DNA of 64,000 nucleotides from Eledone cirrhosa (Eukaryota > Mollusca > Cephalopoda > Octopoda > Eledonidae): positions 20,266,098-20,330,097 of the forward strand of contig OZ024744.1 of the NCBI GenBank assembly GCA_964016885.1, in the 5' to 3' direction. The notes under the pieces are model-generated. The model made no database searches. It saw only the letters and a program-made list of their open reading frames with translations, and had not been told where the DNA came from. Every line of letters starts with the position of its first letter. Position 1 is the stretch's first letter. The position numbers were made by a program, and so were the translations under genes. This document shows, in pieces, positions 25,701 to 39,019 of the stretch.

Positions 25701-26578
25701 GTTAAGGTAAAACTCGTTTTAACAATAGTTGAATCTTAAGAACTGACTCGATTTAACAACAGTTGAATCATAAGATAAAACTTGTTTTAACAACAGTTGA
25801 ATCTTAGGAACCGACTCGTTATAACAACAGCTGAATCTTAAGATAAAACTCGTTTTAACAACAGTTCAAACTTAAGAAATGACTCGTTTTAACAACAGTT
25901 GAATCTTATGAACTGACTCATTGTAACAACAGTTGAATCTTAAGATAACATTCGTTTTAACAACAGTTCAACCTTAAGTACTGACTCGTTTTAACAACAG
26001 TTGAATCTTCAAATAAAACTCGTTTTCACAACAGTTGAATCTTAAGAAAAGACTCGTTTTAACAACAGTTGAATCTTAAGATAAAACCCGTTTTAACAAC
26101 AGTTGAAACTTAAGAACTGACTCATTTTAACAACAGTTGAATCTTAAGATAAAACTCGTTTTAACAACAGTTGAATCTTAAGAAATGACTCGTTTTAACA
26201 ACAGTTGAATCTTAAGATAAAATTCGTTTTAACAACAGTTGAATCTTAAGAACTGATTCGTTTTAACAACAGTTCAAACTTAAGAACTGACTCGTTATAA
26301 CATCAGTTGAATCTTAAGATAACAATCGTTTTAACAACAGTTGAATCTTATGAACTGACTCATTTTAACAACAGTTGAATCTTAAGAACTGACTCGTTTT
26401 AACAACAGTTGAATCTTAAGATAAAACTCGTTTTAACAACAGTTGAATCTTAAGAACTGACTCGTTTTAACGACAGCTGAATCTTAAGATAAAACTAGTT
26501 TTAACAACAGTTGAATCTTAAAGATAAAACTCGTTTTAACACCAGTTGAATCTTAAGAACTGACTCGTTTTAACAACA
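22362..26578 (+). repeat. 4,217-bp HOR, copy 1
   Basis: GTTTAATC followed by GATAAGACTCG occurs at 22362, 26579 and 30796, exactly 4,217 bp apart (124 monomers plus 1). GATAAACCTCG at 22544, 26761 and 30978 gives the same figure. This copy lacks two monomers near 25,530 that copy 2 has near 29.74-29.81 kb. It also has two near 25.90-25.97 kb that copy 2 lacks, so total length is unchanged. Confidence 0.85.
22717..24365 (+). repeat. 2,246-bp HOR, copy 3 (partial)
   Basis: Follows copy 2 at a 2,246-bp offset through TCGTCTTAAC (23368) and TCGTTTCATC (23743), then leaves it at about 24,365. There the sequence switches to the AACTGATTCG/GTTCAAAC/GTTATAACATCAG block instead of the ATAAAATTCG path seen at about 22,150. 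The switch point is internal to the larger 4,217-bp unit. Confidence 0.75.
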
Positions 26579-29500
26579 GTTTAATCTTAAGATAAGACTC
26601 GTTTTAACGATAGTTGAATCTTAAGAACTGACTCGTTTTAACGACAGCTGAATCTCAAGAACTGACTCGTTTTAGCAACAGTTGAATCTTAAGATAACAC
26701 TCGTTTTAATAACAGTTGAATCTTAAGAACTGTCTCGTTTTAACAACAGTTGAATCTTAAGATAAACCTCGTTTTTACAACAGTTGAATCTTAAGAACTG
26801 ACTCGTTTTAACAACAGTTACATCTTAATAACTGACTCGTTTTAACAACAGTTGAATGTTAAGATAAAACTCGTTTTAACAATAGTTGAATCTTAAGAAC
26901 TGACTCGTGTTAACAACGGTTGAATCTTAAGATAAAACTCGTTTTAACAACTGTTGAATCTTAAGAACTGACTCGTTTTAACAACAGTTGAATCTTGAAA
27001 TAAAACTCGTTTTAACAACAGTTGAATCTTAAGAACTAACTCGTTTCAACAACAGTTGAATGTTAAGATAAAACTCGTTTTAACAATAGTTGAATCTTAA
27101 GAACTGACTCGTTTTAACAACAGTTGAATCTTAAGATAACATTCGTTTTAACAACAGTTTAATCTTAAGAACTGATTCGTTTTAACAGCAGTTGAATCTT
27201 CAGATAAAACTCGTTTTAACAACAGTTGAATCTTAAGAACTGACTCGTTTTAACAACAGCTGAATCTTAAGATAAAACTCGTTTTAACAACAGTTGAATC
27301 TTAAGAACTGACTCGATGTATCAACAGTTCAACCTTAAGAACTGACTCGTTTTAACAACAGTTGAATCTTCAAATAAAACTCGTTTTAACAACAGTTGAA
27401 TCTTAAGAACTGACTCGTTTTAACAACAGTTGAATCTGAAGATAAAATTCGTTTTAACAACAGTTGAATCTTAAGATAACATTCGTTTTAACAACAGTTG
27501 AATCTTAAGAACTGACTCGTTTTAACAGCAGTTGAATCTTAAGATAAAACTCTTTTTAACAACAGTTGAATCTTAAGAACTGACTCGTCTTAACAACAGC
27601 TGAATCTTAAGATAAAACTCGTTTTAACAACAGTTGAATCTTAAGAACTGACTCGATTTATCAACAGTTCAACCTTAAGGACTGACTCGTTTTAACAACA
27701 GTTGAATCTTCAAATAAAACTCGTTTTAACAACAGTTGAATCTTAAGAACTGACTCGTTTTAACAACAGTTCAAACTTAAGAACTGACTCGTTTTAACAA
27801 CAGTTGAATCTTATGAACTGATTCATTTTAACGACAGTTGAATCTTAAGATAACATTCGTTTTAACAACAGTTGAATCTTAAGAACTGACTCGTTTTAAC
27901 AACAGTTGAATCTTAAAGATAAAACTCGTTTTAACAACAGTTGAATCTTAAGAACTGACTCGTTTCATCAACAATTCAACCTTAAGAACTGACTCGTTTT
28001 AACAACAGTTGAATCTTAAGAACTGATTCGTTTTAACAGCAGTTGAATCTTCAAAAAAAACTCGTTTTAACAACAGTTGAATCTTAAGAACTGACTCGTT
28101 TTAACAACAGTTGAATGTTAAGGTAAAACTCGTTTTAACAATAGTTGAATCTTAAGAACTGACTCGATTTAACAACAGTTGAATCTTAAGATAAAACTCG
28201 TTTTAACAACAGTTGAATCTTAAGAACTGACTCGTTATAACAACAGCTGAATCTTAAGATAAAACTCGTTTTAACAACAGTTCAAACTTAAGAAATGACT
28301 CGTTTTAACAACAGTTGAATCTTATGAACTGACTCATTGTAACAACAGTTGAATCTTAAGATAACATTCGTTTTAACAACAGTTCAACCTTAAGAACTGA
28401 CTCGTTTTAACAACAGTTGAATCTTCAAATAAAACTCGTTTTAACAACAGTTGAATCTTAAGAAAAGACTCGTTTTAACAACAGTTGAATCTTAAGATAA
28501 AACTCGTTTTAACAACAGTTGAATCTTAAGAACTGACTCATTTTAACAACAGTTGAATCTTAAGATAAAACTCGTTTTAACAACAGTTGAATCTTAAGAA
28601 CTGATTCGTTTTAACAACAGTTCAAACTTAAGAACTGACTCGTTATAACATCAGTTGAATCTTAAGATAACAATCGTTTTAACAACAGTTGAATCTTATG
28701 AACTGACTCATTTTAACAACAGTTGAATCTTAAGATAAAACTCGTTTTAACAACAGTTGAATCTTAAGAACTGACTCGTTTTAACAACAGCTGAATATTA
28801 AGATACAACTCGTTTTAACAACAGTTGAATCTTAAGAACTGACTCGTTTTAACAACAGTTCAACCGTAAGAGCTGACTCGTTTAACATCAGTTGAATCTT
28901 AAGATAAAACTCGTTTTAACAACAGTTGAATCTTAAGAACTGACTCATTTTAACAACAGTTTAATCTTAAGATAAAACTCGTTTTAACAACTGTTGAATC
29001 TTAAGAACTGACTCGTTTTAACAACAGTTGAATCTTGAAATAAAACTCGTTTTAACAACATTTGAATCTTAAGAACTGACTCGTTTTAACAACAGTTGAA
29101 TGTTAAGATAAAACTCGTTTTAACAATAGTTGAATCTTAAGAACTGACTCGTTTTAACAACAGTTGAATCTTAAGATAACATTCGTTTTAACAACAGTTG
29201 AATCTTAAGAACTGATTCGTTTTAACAGCAGTTGAATCTTAAGATAAAACTCGTTTTAACAACAGTTGAATCTTAAGAACTGACTCGTTTTAACAACAGC
29301 TGAATCTTAAGATAAAACTCGTTTTAACAACAGTTGAATCTTAAGAACTGACTCGATTTATCAACAGTTCAACCTTAAGAACTGACTCGTTTTAACAACA
29401 GTTGAATCTTCAAATAAAACTCGTTTTAACAACAGTTGAATCTTAAGAACTGACTCGTTTTAACAATAGTTGAATCTGAAGATAAAATTCGTTTTAACAA

Positions 29501-30795
29501 CAGTTGAATCTTAAGATAACATTCGTTTTAACAACAGTTGAATCTTAAGAACTGACTCGTTTTAACAGCAGTTGAATCTTAAGATAAAACTCTTTTTAAC
29601 AACAGTTGAGTCTTAAGAACTGACTCGTCTTAACAACAGCTGAATCTTAAGATAAAACTCGTTTTAACAACAGTTGAATCTTAAGAACTGACTCGATTTA
29701 TCAACAGTTCAACCTTAAGGACTGACTCGTTTTAACAACAGTTGAATCTTCAAATAAAACTCGTTTTAACAACAGTTGAATCTTAAGAACTGACTCGTTT
29801 TAACAACAGTTCAAACTTAAGAACTGACTCGTTTTAACAACAGTTGAATCTTATGAACTGACTCATTTTAACAACAGTTGAATCTTAAGATAACATTCGT
29901 TTTAACAACAGTTGAATCTTAAGAACTGACTCGTTTTAACAACAGTTGAATGTTAAGGTAAAACTCGTTTTAACAATAGTTGAATCTTAAGAACTGACTC
30001 GATTTAACAACAGTTGAATCATAAGATAAAACTCGTTTTAACAACAGTTGAATCTTAGGAACTGACTCGTTATAACAACAGCTGAATCTTAAGATAAAAC
30101 TCGTTTTAACAACAGTTCAAACTTAAGAAATGACTCGTTTTAACAACAGTTGAATCTTAAGATAACATTCGTTTTAACAACAGTTCAACCTTAAGTACTG
30201 ACTCGTTTTAACAACAGTTGAATATTCAAATAAAACTCGTTTTAACAACAGTTGAATCTTAAGAAAAGACTCGTTTTAACAACAGTTGAATCTTAAGATA
30301 AAACCCGTTTTAACAACAGTTGAATCTTAAGAACTGACTCATTTTAACAACAGTTGAATCTTAAGATAAAACTCGTTTTAACAACAGTTGAATCTTAAGA
30401 AATGACTCGTTTTAACAACAGTTGAATCTTAAGATAAAATTCGTTTTAACAACAGTTGAATCTTAAGAACTGATTCGTTTTAACAACAGTTCAAACTTAA
30501 GAACTGACTCGTTATAACATCAGTTGAATCTTAAGATAACAATCGTTTTAACAACAGTTGAATCTTATGAACTGACTCATTTTAACAACAGTTGAATCTT
30601 AAGAACTGATTCGTTTTAACAACAGTTGAATCTTAAGATAAAACTCGTTTTAACAACAGTTGAATCTTAAGAACTGACTCGTTTTAACGACAGCTGAATC
30701 TTAAGATAAAACTAGTTTTAACAACAGTTGAATCTTAAAGATAAAACTCGTTTTAACACCAGTTGAATCTTAAGAACTGACTCGTTTTAACAACA
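26579..30795 (+). repeat. 4,217-bp HOR, copy 2
   Basis: Tandem copy with all markers at +4,217. Scattered differences seen by eye include GATAACATTCG here against GATAATATTCG near 22,918, and TCGTTTTAACAACAGCTG here against TTCTAAC near 25,071. The region from 26.58 kb onward lacks the three monomers with GACAAAACTCG that precede the equivalent point in the 2,246-bp units. Confidence 0.85.
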
Positions 30796-31200
30796 GTTTA
30801 ATCTTAAGATAAGACTCGTTTTAACGATAGTTGAATCTTAAGAACTGACTCGTTTTAACGACAGCTGAATCTCAAGAACTGACTCGTTTTAGCAACAGTT
30901 GAATCTTAAGATAACACTCGTTTTAATAACAGTTGAATCTTAAGAACTGTCTCGTTTTAACAACAGTTGAATCTTAAGATAAACCTCGTTTTTACAACAG
31001 TTGAATCTTAAGAACTGACTCGTTTTAACAACAGTTAAATCTTAATAACTGACTCGTTTTAACAACAGTTGAATGTTAAGATAAAACTCGTTTTAACAAT
31101 AGTTGAATCTTAAGAACTGACTCGTGTTAACAACGGTTGAATCTTAAGATAAAACTCGTTTTAACAACTGTTGAATCTTAAGAACTGACTCGTTTTAACA
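30796..31200 (+). repeat. 4,217-bp HOR, copy 3 (start only)
   Basis: Runs from GTTTAATC/GATAAGACTCG through TTTTAGCAACAG, GATAAACCTCG (30978) and CTCGTGTTAACAACGG (about 31125) in step with copy 2. It breaks at about 31,200, where GCTGAACCTTAAGATAAAAC replaces the CTTGAAATAAAAC continuation. The array changes family here. Confidence 0.8.
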
Positions 31201-32500
31201 ACAGCTGAACCTTAAGATAAAACTCGTTTTAACAACAGTTGAATCTTAAGAACTGACTCGTTATAACAACAGCTGAATCTTAAGATAAAACTCGTTTTAA
31301 CAACAGTTCAAACTTAAGAAATGACTCATTTTAACAACAGTTGAATCTTATGAACTGACTCATTGTAACAACAGTTGAATCTTAAGATAACATTCGTTTT
31401 AACAACAGTTCAACTTTAAGAACTGACTCGTTTTAACAACAGTTGAATCTTCAAATAAAACTCGTTTTAACAACAGTTGAATCTTAAGAAATGACTCGTT
31501 TTAACAACAGTTGAATCTTAAGATAAAACTCGTTTTAACAACAGTTGAATCTTAAGATAAAACTCGTTTTAACAACAGTTGAATCTTAAGAACTGACTCG
31601 TTTTAACAACAGTTGAATCTTAAGATAAAATTCGTTTTAACAACAGTTGAATCTTAAGAACTGATTCGTTTTAACAACAGTTGAATCTTATGAACTGACT
31701 CATTTTAACAACAGTTGCATCTTAAGAACTGACTCGTTTTAACGACAGCTGAATCTTAAGATAAAACTAGTTTTAACAACAGTTGAATCTTAAAGATAAA
31801 ACTCGCTTTAACAACAGTTGAATCTTAAAATAAAACTCGTTTTAACAATAGTTGAATCTCAAAAACTGACTCGTTTTAGCAACAGTTGAATCTTAAGATA
31901 ACACTCGTTTTAATCACAGTTGAATCTTAAGAACTGTCTCGTTTTAACAACAGTTGATTCTTAAGATAAACCTAGTTTTAACAACAGTTGAATCTTAAGA
32001 ACTGACTCGTTTTAACAACAGTTAAATCTTAATAATTGACTCGTTTTAACAACAGTTGAATCTTAAGATAAAAATTCGTTTTAACAATAGTTAAATCTTA
32101 AGAACTGACTCGTTTTAACAACAGTGAATCTTCAAATAAAACTCGTTTTAACAACAGTTGAATCTTAAGAACTGACTCGTTTTAACAACAGTTGAATCTT
32201 AAGATAAAACTCGTTTTAACAACAGTTGAATCTTAAGAACTGACTCGTTATATCAACAGCTGAATCTTAAGATAAAACTCGTTTCAACAACAGTTCAACC
32301 TTAAGAACTGACTCGTTTTAACAACAGTTGAATCTTCAAATAAAAATCGTTTTAACAACAGTTTAATCTTAAGAAAAGACTCGTTTTAACAACAGTTGAA
32401 TCTTAAGATAAAACTCGTTTTAACAACAGTTGAATCTTAAGAACTGACTCATTTTAACAACAGTTGAATCTTAAGATAAAACTCGTTTTAACAACAGTTG
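31201..32500 (+). repeat. 2.4-3.2-kb HOR family, member 1
   Basis: Carries a marker set seen only in 31-38 kb: CTCGCTTTAACAACAG (31802), GATAAACCTAGTTTTAAC (about 31963), ATAAAAATTCG with one extra base, and ACAGTGAATCTTC with one base lost (32121). CTCGCTTT recurs at 35034 and 37484, offsets of 3,232 and 2,450 bp. This member lacks three monomers near 32.10 kb that the other two have (CAGTG offset 3,334 against 3,232). Confidence 0.78.
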
Positions 32501-33720
32501 AATCTTAAGAACTGACTCGTTTTAACAATAGTTGAATCTGAAGATAAAATTCGTTTTAACAACAGTTGAATCTTAAGATAACATTCGTTTTAACAACAGT
32601 TGAATCTTAAGAACTGACTCGTTTTAACAGCAGTTGAATCTTAAGATAAAACTCTTTTTAACAACAGTTGAATCTTAAGAACTGACTCGTCTTAACAACA
32701 GCTGAATCTTAAGATAAAACTCGTTTTAACAACAGTTGAATCTTAAGAATTGACTCGATTTATCAACAGTTCAACCTTAAGGACTGACTCGTTTTAACAA
32801 CAGTTGAATCTTCAAATAAAACTCGTTTTAACAACAGTTCAAACTTAAGAACTGACTCGTTTTAACAACAGTTGAATCTTATGAACTGACTCATTTTAAC
32901 AACAGTTGAATCTTAAGATAACATTCGTTTTAACAACAGTTGAATCTTAAGAACTGACTCGTTTTAACAACAGTTGAATCTAAAAGATAAAACTCGTTTT
33001 AACAACAGTTGAATCTTAAGAACTGACTCGTTTCATCAACAATTCAACCTTAAGAACTGACTCGTTTTAACAACAGTTGAATCTTAAGAACTGATTCGTT
33101 TTAACAGCAGTTGAATCTTCAAAAAAAACTCGTTTTAACAACAGTTGAATCTTAAGAACTGACTCGTTTTAACAACAGTTGAATGTTAAGGTAAAACTCG
33201 TTTTAACAATAGTTGAATCTTAAGAACTGACTCGATTTAACAACAGTTGAATCTTAAGATAAAACTCGTTTTAACAACAGTTGAATCTTAAGAACTGACT
33301 CGTTATAACAACAGCTGAATCTTAAGATAAAACTCGTTTTAACAACAGTTCAAACTTAAGAAATGACTCGTTTTAACAACAGTTGAATCTTATGAACTGA
33401 CTCATTGTAACAACAGTTGAATCTTAAGATAACATTCGTTTTAACAACAGTTCAACCTTAAGTACTGACTCGTTTTAACAACAGTTGAATCTTCAAATAA
33501 AACTCGTTTTAACAACAGTTGAATCTTAAGAAAAGACTCGTTTTAACAACAGTTGAATCTTAAGATAAAACCCGTTTTAACAACAGTTGAATCTTAAGAA
33601 CTGACTCATTTTAACAACAGTTGAATCTTAAGATAAAACTCGTTTTAACAACAGTTGAATCTTAAGAACTGACTCGTTTTAACAACAGTTGAATCTTAAG
33701 ATAACAATCGTTTTAACAAC
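32501..33720 (+). repeat. Zone I-type block embedded in zone II
   Basis: From about 32,520 the sequence returns to the GAATCTGAAG, TCGTCTTAAC (about 32,687), TCGATTTATC, TCGTTTCATC (about 33,027), GAATGTTAAGG and GAAAAGACTCG series of the 2,246-bp and 7.3-kb units. It lies between two members of the 31-38 kb family. It appears to be either a remnant of older order or a segment copied in by exchange. Limits are approximate. Confidence 0.7.
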
Positions 33721-36180
33721 AGTTGAATCTTATGAACTGACTCATTTTAACAACAGTTGAATCTTAAGAACTGACTCGTTTTAACAACAGTTGAATCTTA
33801 AGATAAAACTCGTTTTAACACCAGTTGAATCTGAAGAACTGACTCGTTTTAACAACAGCTGAATCTTAAGACAAAACTCGTTTTAACAACAGTTGAATCT
33901 TAAGATAAAACTCGTTTTAACAACAGTTGAATCTTAAGAACTGACTCGTTTTAACAACAGTTTAATCTTAAGATAAGACTCGTTTTAACGATAGTTGAAT
34001 CTTAAGAACTGACTCGTTTTAACGACAGCTGAATCTCAAGAACTGACTCGTTTTAGCAACAGTTGAATCTTAAGATAACACTCGTTTTAATAACAGTTGA
34101 ATCTTAAGAACTGTCTCGTTTTAACAACAGTTGAATCTTAAGATAAACCTCGTTTTTACAACAGTTGAATCTTAAGAACTGACTCGTTTTAACAACAGTT
34201 AAGTCTTAATAACTGACTCGTTTTAACAACAGTTGAATGTTAAGATAAAACTCGTTTTAACAATAGTTGAATCTTAAGAACTGACTCGTGTTAACAACGG
34301 TTGAATCTTAAGATAAAACTCGTTTTAACAACTGTTGAATCTTAAGAACTGACTCGTTTTAACAACAGCTGAATCTTAAGATAAAACTCGTTTTAACAAC
34401 AGTTGAATCTTAAGAACTGACTCGTTATAACAACAGCTGAATCTTAAGATAAAACTCGTTTTAACAACAGTTCAAACTTAAGAAATGACTCGTTTTAACA
34501 ACAGTTGAATCTTATGAACTGACTCATTGTAACAACAGTTGAATCTTAAGATAACATTCGTTTTAACAACAGTTCAACCTTAAGAACTGACTCGTTTTAA
34601 CAACAGTTGAATCTTCAAATAAAACTCGTTTTAACAACAGTTGAATCTTAAGAAATGACTCGTTTTAACAACAGTTGAATCTTAAGATAAAACTCGTTTT
34701 AACAACAGTTGAATCTTAAGATAAAACTCGTTTTAACAACAGTTGAATCTTAAGAACTGACTCGTTTTAACAACAGTTGAATCTTAAGATAAAATTCGGT
34801 TTAACAACAGTTGAATCTTAAGAACTGATTCGTTTTAACAACAGTTGAATCTTTTGAACTGACTCATTTTAACAACAGTTGAATCTTAAGATAACAATCG
34901 TTTTAACAACAGTTGAATCTTATGAACTGACTCATTTTAACAACAGTTGCATCTTAAGAACTGACTCGTTTTAACGACAGCTGAATCTTAAGATAAAACT
35001 AGTTTTAACAACAGTTGAATCTTAAAGATAAAACTCGCTTTAACAACAGTTGAATCTTAAAATAAAACTCGTTTTAACAATAGTTGAATCTCAAGAACTG
35101 ACTCGTTTTAGCAACAGTTGAATCTTAAGATAACACTCGTTTTAATCACAGTTGAATCTTAAGAACTGTCTCGTTTTAACAACAGTTGATTCTTAAGATA
35201 AACCTAGTTTTAACAACAGTTGAATCTTAAGAACTGACTCGTTTTAACAACAGTTAAATCTTAATAATTGACTCGTTTTAACAACAGTTGAATCTTAAGA
35301 TAAAAATTCGTTTTAACAATAGTTAAATCTTAAGAACTGACTCGTTTTAACAACAGTTGAATCTTAAGATATAACTCGTTTTAACAACAGTTGAATCTTA
35401 AGAATTGACTCGTTTTAACAAAAGTTCAACCTTAAGAACTGACTCGTTTTAACAACAGTGAATCTTCAAATAAAACTCGTTTTAACAACAGTTGAATCTT
35501 AAGAACTGACTCGTTTTAACAACAGTTGAATCTTAAGATAAAACTCGTTTTAACAACAGTTGAATCTTAAGAACTGACTCGTTATAACAACAGCTGAATC
35601 TTAAGATAGAACTCGTTTCAACAACAGTTCAACCTTAAGAACTGACTCGTTTTAACAACAGTTGAATCTTCAAATAAAAATCGTTTTAACAACAGTTTAA
35701 TCTTAAGAAAAGACTCGTTTTAACAACAGTTGAATCTTAAGATAAAACTCGTTTTAACAACAGTTGAATCTTAAGAACTGACTCATTTTAACAACAGTTG
35801 AATCTTAAGATAAAACTCGTTTTAACAACAGTTGAATCTTAAGAACTGACTCGTTTTAACATCAGTTGAATCTTAAGATAAAATTCGTTTTAACAACAGT
35901 TGAATCTTAAGAACTGATTCGTTTTAACAACAGTTCAAACTTAAGAACTAACTCGTTATAACATCAGTTGAATCTTAAGATAACAATCGTTTTAACAACA
36001 GTTGAATCTTATGAACTGACTCATTTTAACAACAGTTGAATCTTAAGAACTGACTCGTTTTAACAACAGTTGAATCTTAAGATAAAACTCGTTTTAACAA
36101 CAGTTGAATCTTAAGAACTGACTCGTTTTAACGACAGCTGAATCTTAAGATAAAACTAGTTTTAACAACAGTTGAATCTT
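33721..36180 (+). repeat. 2.4-3.2-kb HOR family, member 2
   Basis: Starts with the zone II series (GACAAAACTCG, GATAAGACTCG, GATAAACCTCG at 34142, CTCGTGTTAACAACGG at about 34285) and continues into the CTCGCTTT block (35034) and ACAGTGAATC (35455). CTCGTGTT recurs at about 36667, an offset of 2,382 bp (70 monomers plus 2). It ends with a short run of zone I-type monomers including GTTATAACATCAG (about 35,954). Limits are approximate. Confidence 0.75.
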
Positions 36181-38020
36181 AAAGATAAAACTCGTTTTAA
36201 CACCAGTTGAATCTTAACAACTGACTCGTTTTAACAACAGCTGAATCTTAAGATAAAACTCGTTTTAACAACAGTTGAATCTTAAGATAAAACTCGTTTT
36301 AACAACAGTTGAATCTTAAGAACTGACTCGTTTTAACAACAGTTTAATCTTAAGATAAGACTCGTTTTAACGATAGTTGAATCTTAAGAACTGACTCGTT
36401 TTAACGACAGCTGAATCTCAAGAACTGACTCGTTTTAGCAACAGTTGAATCTTAAGATAACACTCGTTTTAATAACGGTTGAATCTTAAGAACTGTCTCG
36501 TTTTAACAACAGTTGAATCTTAAGTTAAACCTCGTTTTTACAACAGTTGAATCTTAAGAACTGACTCGTTTTAACAACAGTTAAATCTTATTAACTGACT
36601 CGTTTTAACAACAGTTGAATGTTAAGATAAAACTCGTTTTAACAATAGTTGAATCTTAAGAACTGACTCGTGTTAACAACGGTTGAATCTTAAGATAAAA
36701 CTCGTTTTAACAACTGTTGAATCTTAAGAACTGACTCGTTTTAACAACAGCTGAATCTTAAGATAAAACTCGTTTTAACAACAGTTGAATCTTAAGAACT
36801 GACTCGTTATAACAACAGCTGAATCTTAAGATAAAACTCGTTTTAACAACAGTTCAAACTTAAGAAATGACTCGTTTTAACAACAGTTGAATCTTATGAA
36901 CTGACTCATTGTAACAACAGTTGAATCTTAAGATAACATTCGTTTTAACAACAGTTCAACCTTAAGAACTGACTCGTTTTAACAACAGTTGAATCTTCAA
37001 ATAAAACTCGTTTTAACAACAGTTGAATCTTAAGAAATGACTCGTTTTAACAACAGTTGAATCTTAAGAAATGACTCGTTTTAACAACAGTTGAATCTTA
37101 AGATAAAACTCGTTTTAACAACAGTTGAATCTTAAGAACTGACTCATTTTAACAACAGTTGACTCTTAAGATAAAACTCGTTTTAACAACAGTTGAATCT
37201 TAAGAACTGACTCGTTTTAACAACAGTTGAATCTTAAGATAAAATTCGTTTTAACAACAGTTGAATCTTAAGAACTGATTCGTTTTAACAACAGTTGAAT
37301 CTTATGAACTGACTCATTTTAACAACAGTTGAATCTTAAGATAACAATTGTTTTAACAACAGTTGAATCTTATGAACTGACTCATTTTAACAACAGTTGA
37401 ATCTTAAGAACTGACTCGTTTTAACGACAGCTGAATCTTAAGATAAAACTAGTTTTAACAACAGTTGAATCTTAAAGATAAAACTCGCTTTAACAACAGT
37501 TGAATCTTAAAATAAAACTCGTTTTAACAATAGTTGAATCTCAAGAACTGACTCGTTTTAGCAACAGTTGAATCTTAAGATAACACTCGTTTTAATCACA
37601 GTTGAATCTTAAGAACTGTCTCGTTTTAACAACAGTTGATTCTTAAGATAAACCTAGTTTTAACAACAGTTGAATCTTAAGAACTGACTCGTTTTAACAA
37701 CAGTTAAATCTTAATAATTGACTCGTTTTAACAACAGTTGAATCTTAAGATAAAAATTCGTTTTAACAATAGTTAAATCTTAAGAACTGACTCGTTTTAA
37801 CAACAGTTGAATCTTAAGATATAACTCGTTTTAACAACAGTTGAATCTTAAGAATTGACTCGTTTTAACAAAAGTTCAACCTTAAGAATTGACTCGTTTT
37901 AACAACAGTGAATCTTCAAATAAAACTCGTTTTAACAACAGTTGAATCTTAAGAACTGACTCGTTTTAACAACAGTTGAATCCTAAGACAAAACCCGTTT
38001 TAACAACAGTTGAATCTTAA
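36181..38020 (+). repeat. 2.4-3.2-kb HOR family, member 3
   Basis: Repeats member 2 at an offset of 2,382-2,450 bp: CTCGTGTT about 36667, CTCGCTTT 37484, ACAGTGAATC 37905. The offset grows by 68 bp within the unit because of one extra dimer near 37.05-37.12 kb. It ends at about 38,000 with CCTAAGACAAAACCCG, after which zone III variants take over. Confidence 0.75.
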
Positions 38021-39019
38021 GATAAACCTCGTTTTAACAGCAGTTGAATCTTAAGAACTGACTCGTTTCATCAACAGTTCAACCTTAAGAACTGACTCGT
38101 TTTAACAACAGTTGAATCTTCAAATAAAACTCGTTTTAACAACAGTTGAATCTTAAGAACTGACTCGTGTTAACAACAGTTGAATGTTAAGATAAAACTC
38201 GTTTTAACAATAGTTGAATCTTAAGAACTGACTCGTTTTAACAACAGTTGAATCTTAAGATAAAACTCGTTTTAACAACAGTTGAATCTTAAGAACTGAC
38301 TCGTGTTAACAACAGTTGAATGTTCAAATAAAACTCGTTTTAACAACAGTTGAATCTTCAAATAAAACTCGTTTTAACAACAGTTGAATCTTAAGAACTG
38401 ACTCGTTTTAACAACAGTTGAATCTTAAGATAAAATTCGTTTTAACAACAGTTGAATCTTAAGAACTGATTCGTTTTAACAACAGTTCAATCTTAAGAAC
38501 TGACTCGTTTTAACAACAGTTGAATCTTATGAACTGACCCATTTTAACAACAGTTGAATCTTAAGATAACATTCGTTTTAACAACAGTTGAATCTTAAGA
38601 ACTGACTCGTTTTAACAGCAGTTGAATCTTAAGATAAAACTCTTTTTAACAACAGTTGAATCTTAAGAACTGACTCGTCTTAACAACAGCTGAATCTTAA
38701 GATAAAACTCGTTTTAACAACAGTTGAATCTTAAGAACTGACTCGATTTATCAACAGTTCAACCTTAAGGACTGACTCGTTTTAACAACAGTTGAATCTT
38801 CAAATAAAACTCGTTTTAACAACAGTTGAATCTTAAGAACTGACTCGTTTTAACAACAGTTGAAACTTAAGATAAAACTCGTTTTAACAACAGTTGAATC
38901 TTATGAACTGACTCATTTTAACGACAGTTGAATCTTAAGATAAAACTCGTTTTAACAACAGTTGAATCTTAAGAACTGACTCGATTTATCAACAGTTCAA
39001 CCTTAAGGACTGACTCGTT
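38021..39019 (+). repeat. Zone II/III transition, mixed monomers
   Basis: Holds the usual A/B monomers with markers from both sides: CTCGTGTTAACAACAG twice (about 38,165 and 38,305), TCGTCTTAAC (about 38,668), TCGATTTATC and GACCCATTTT. I could not assign it to one higher-order period. No non-satellite sequence is present. Confidence 0.65.
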
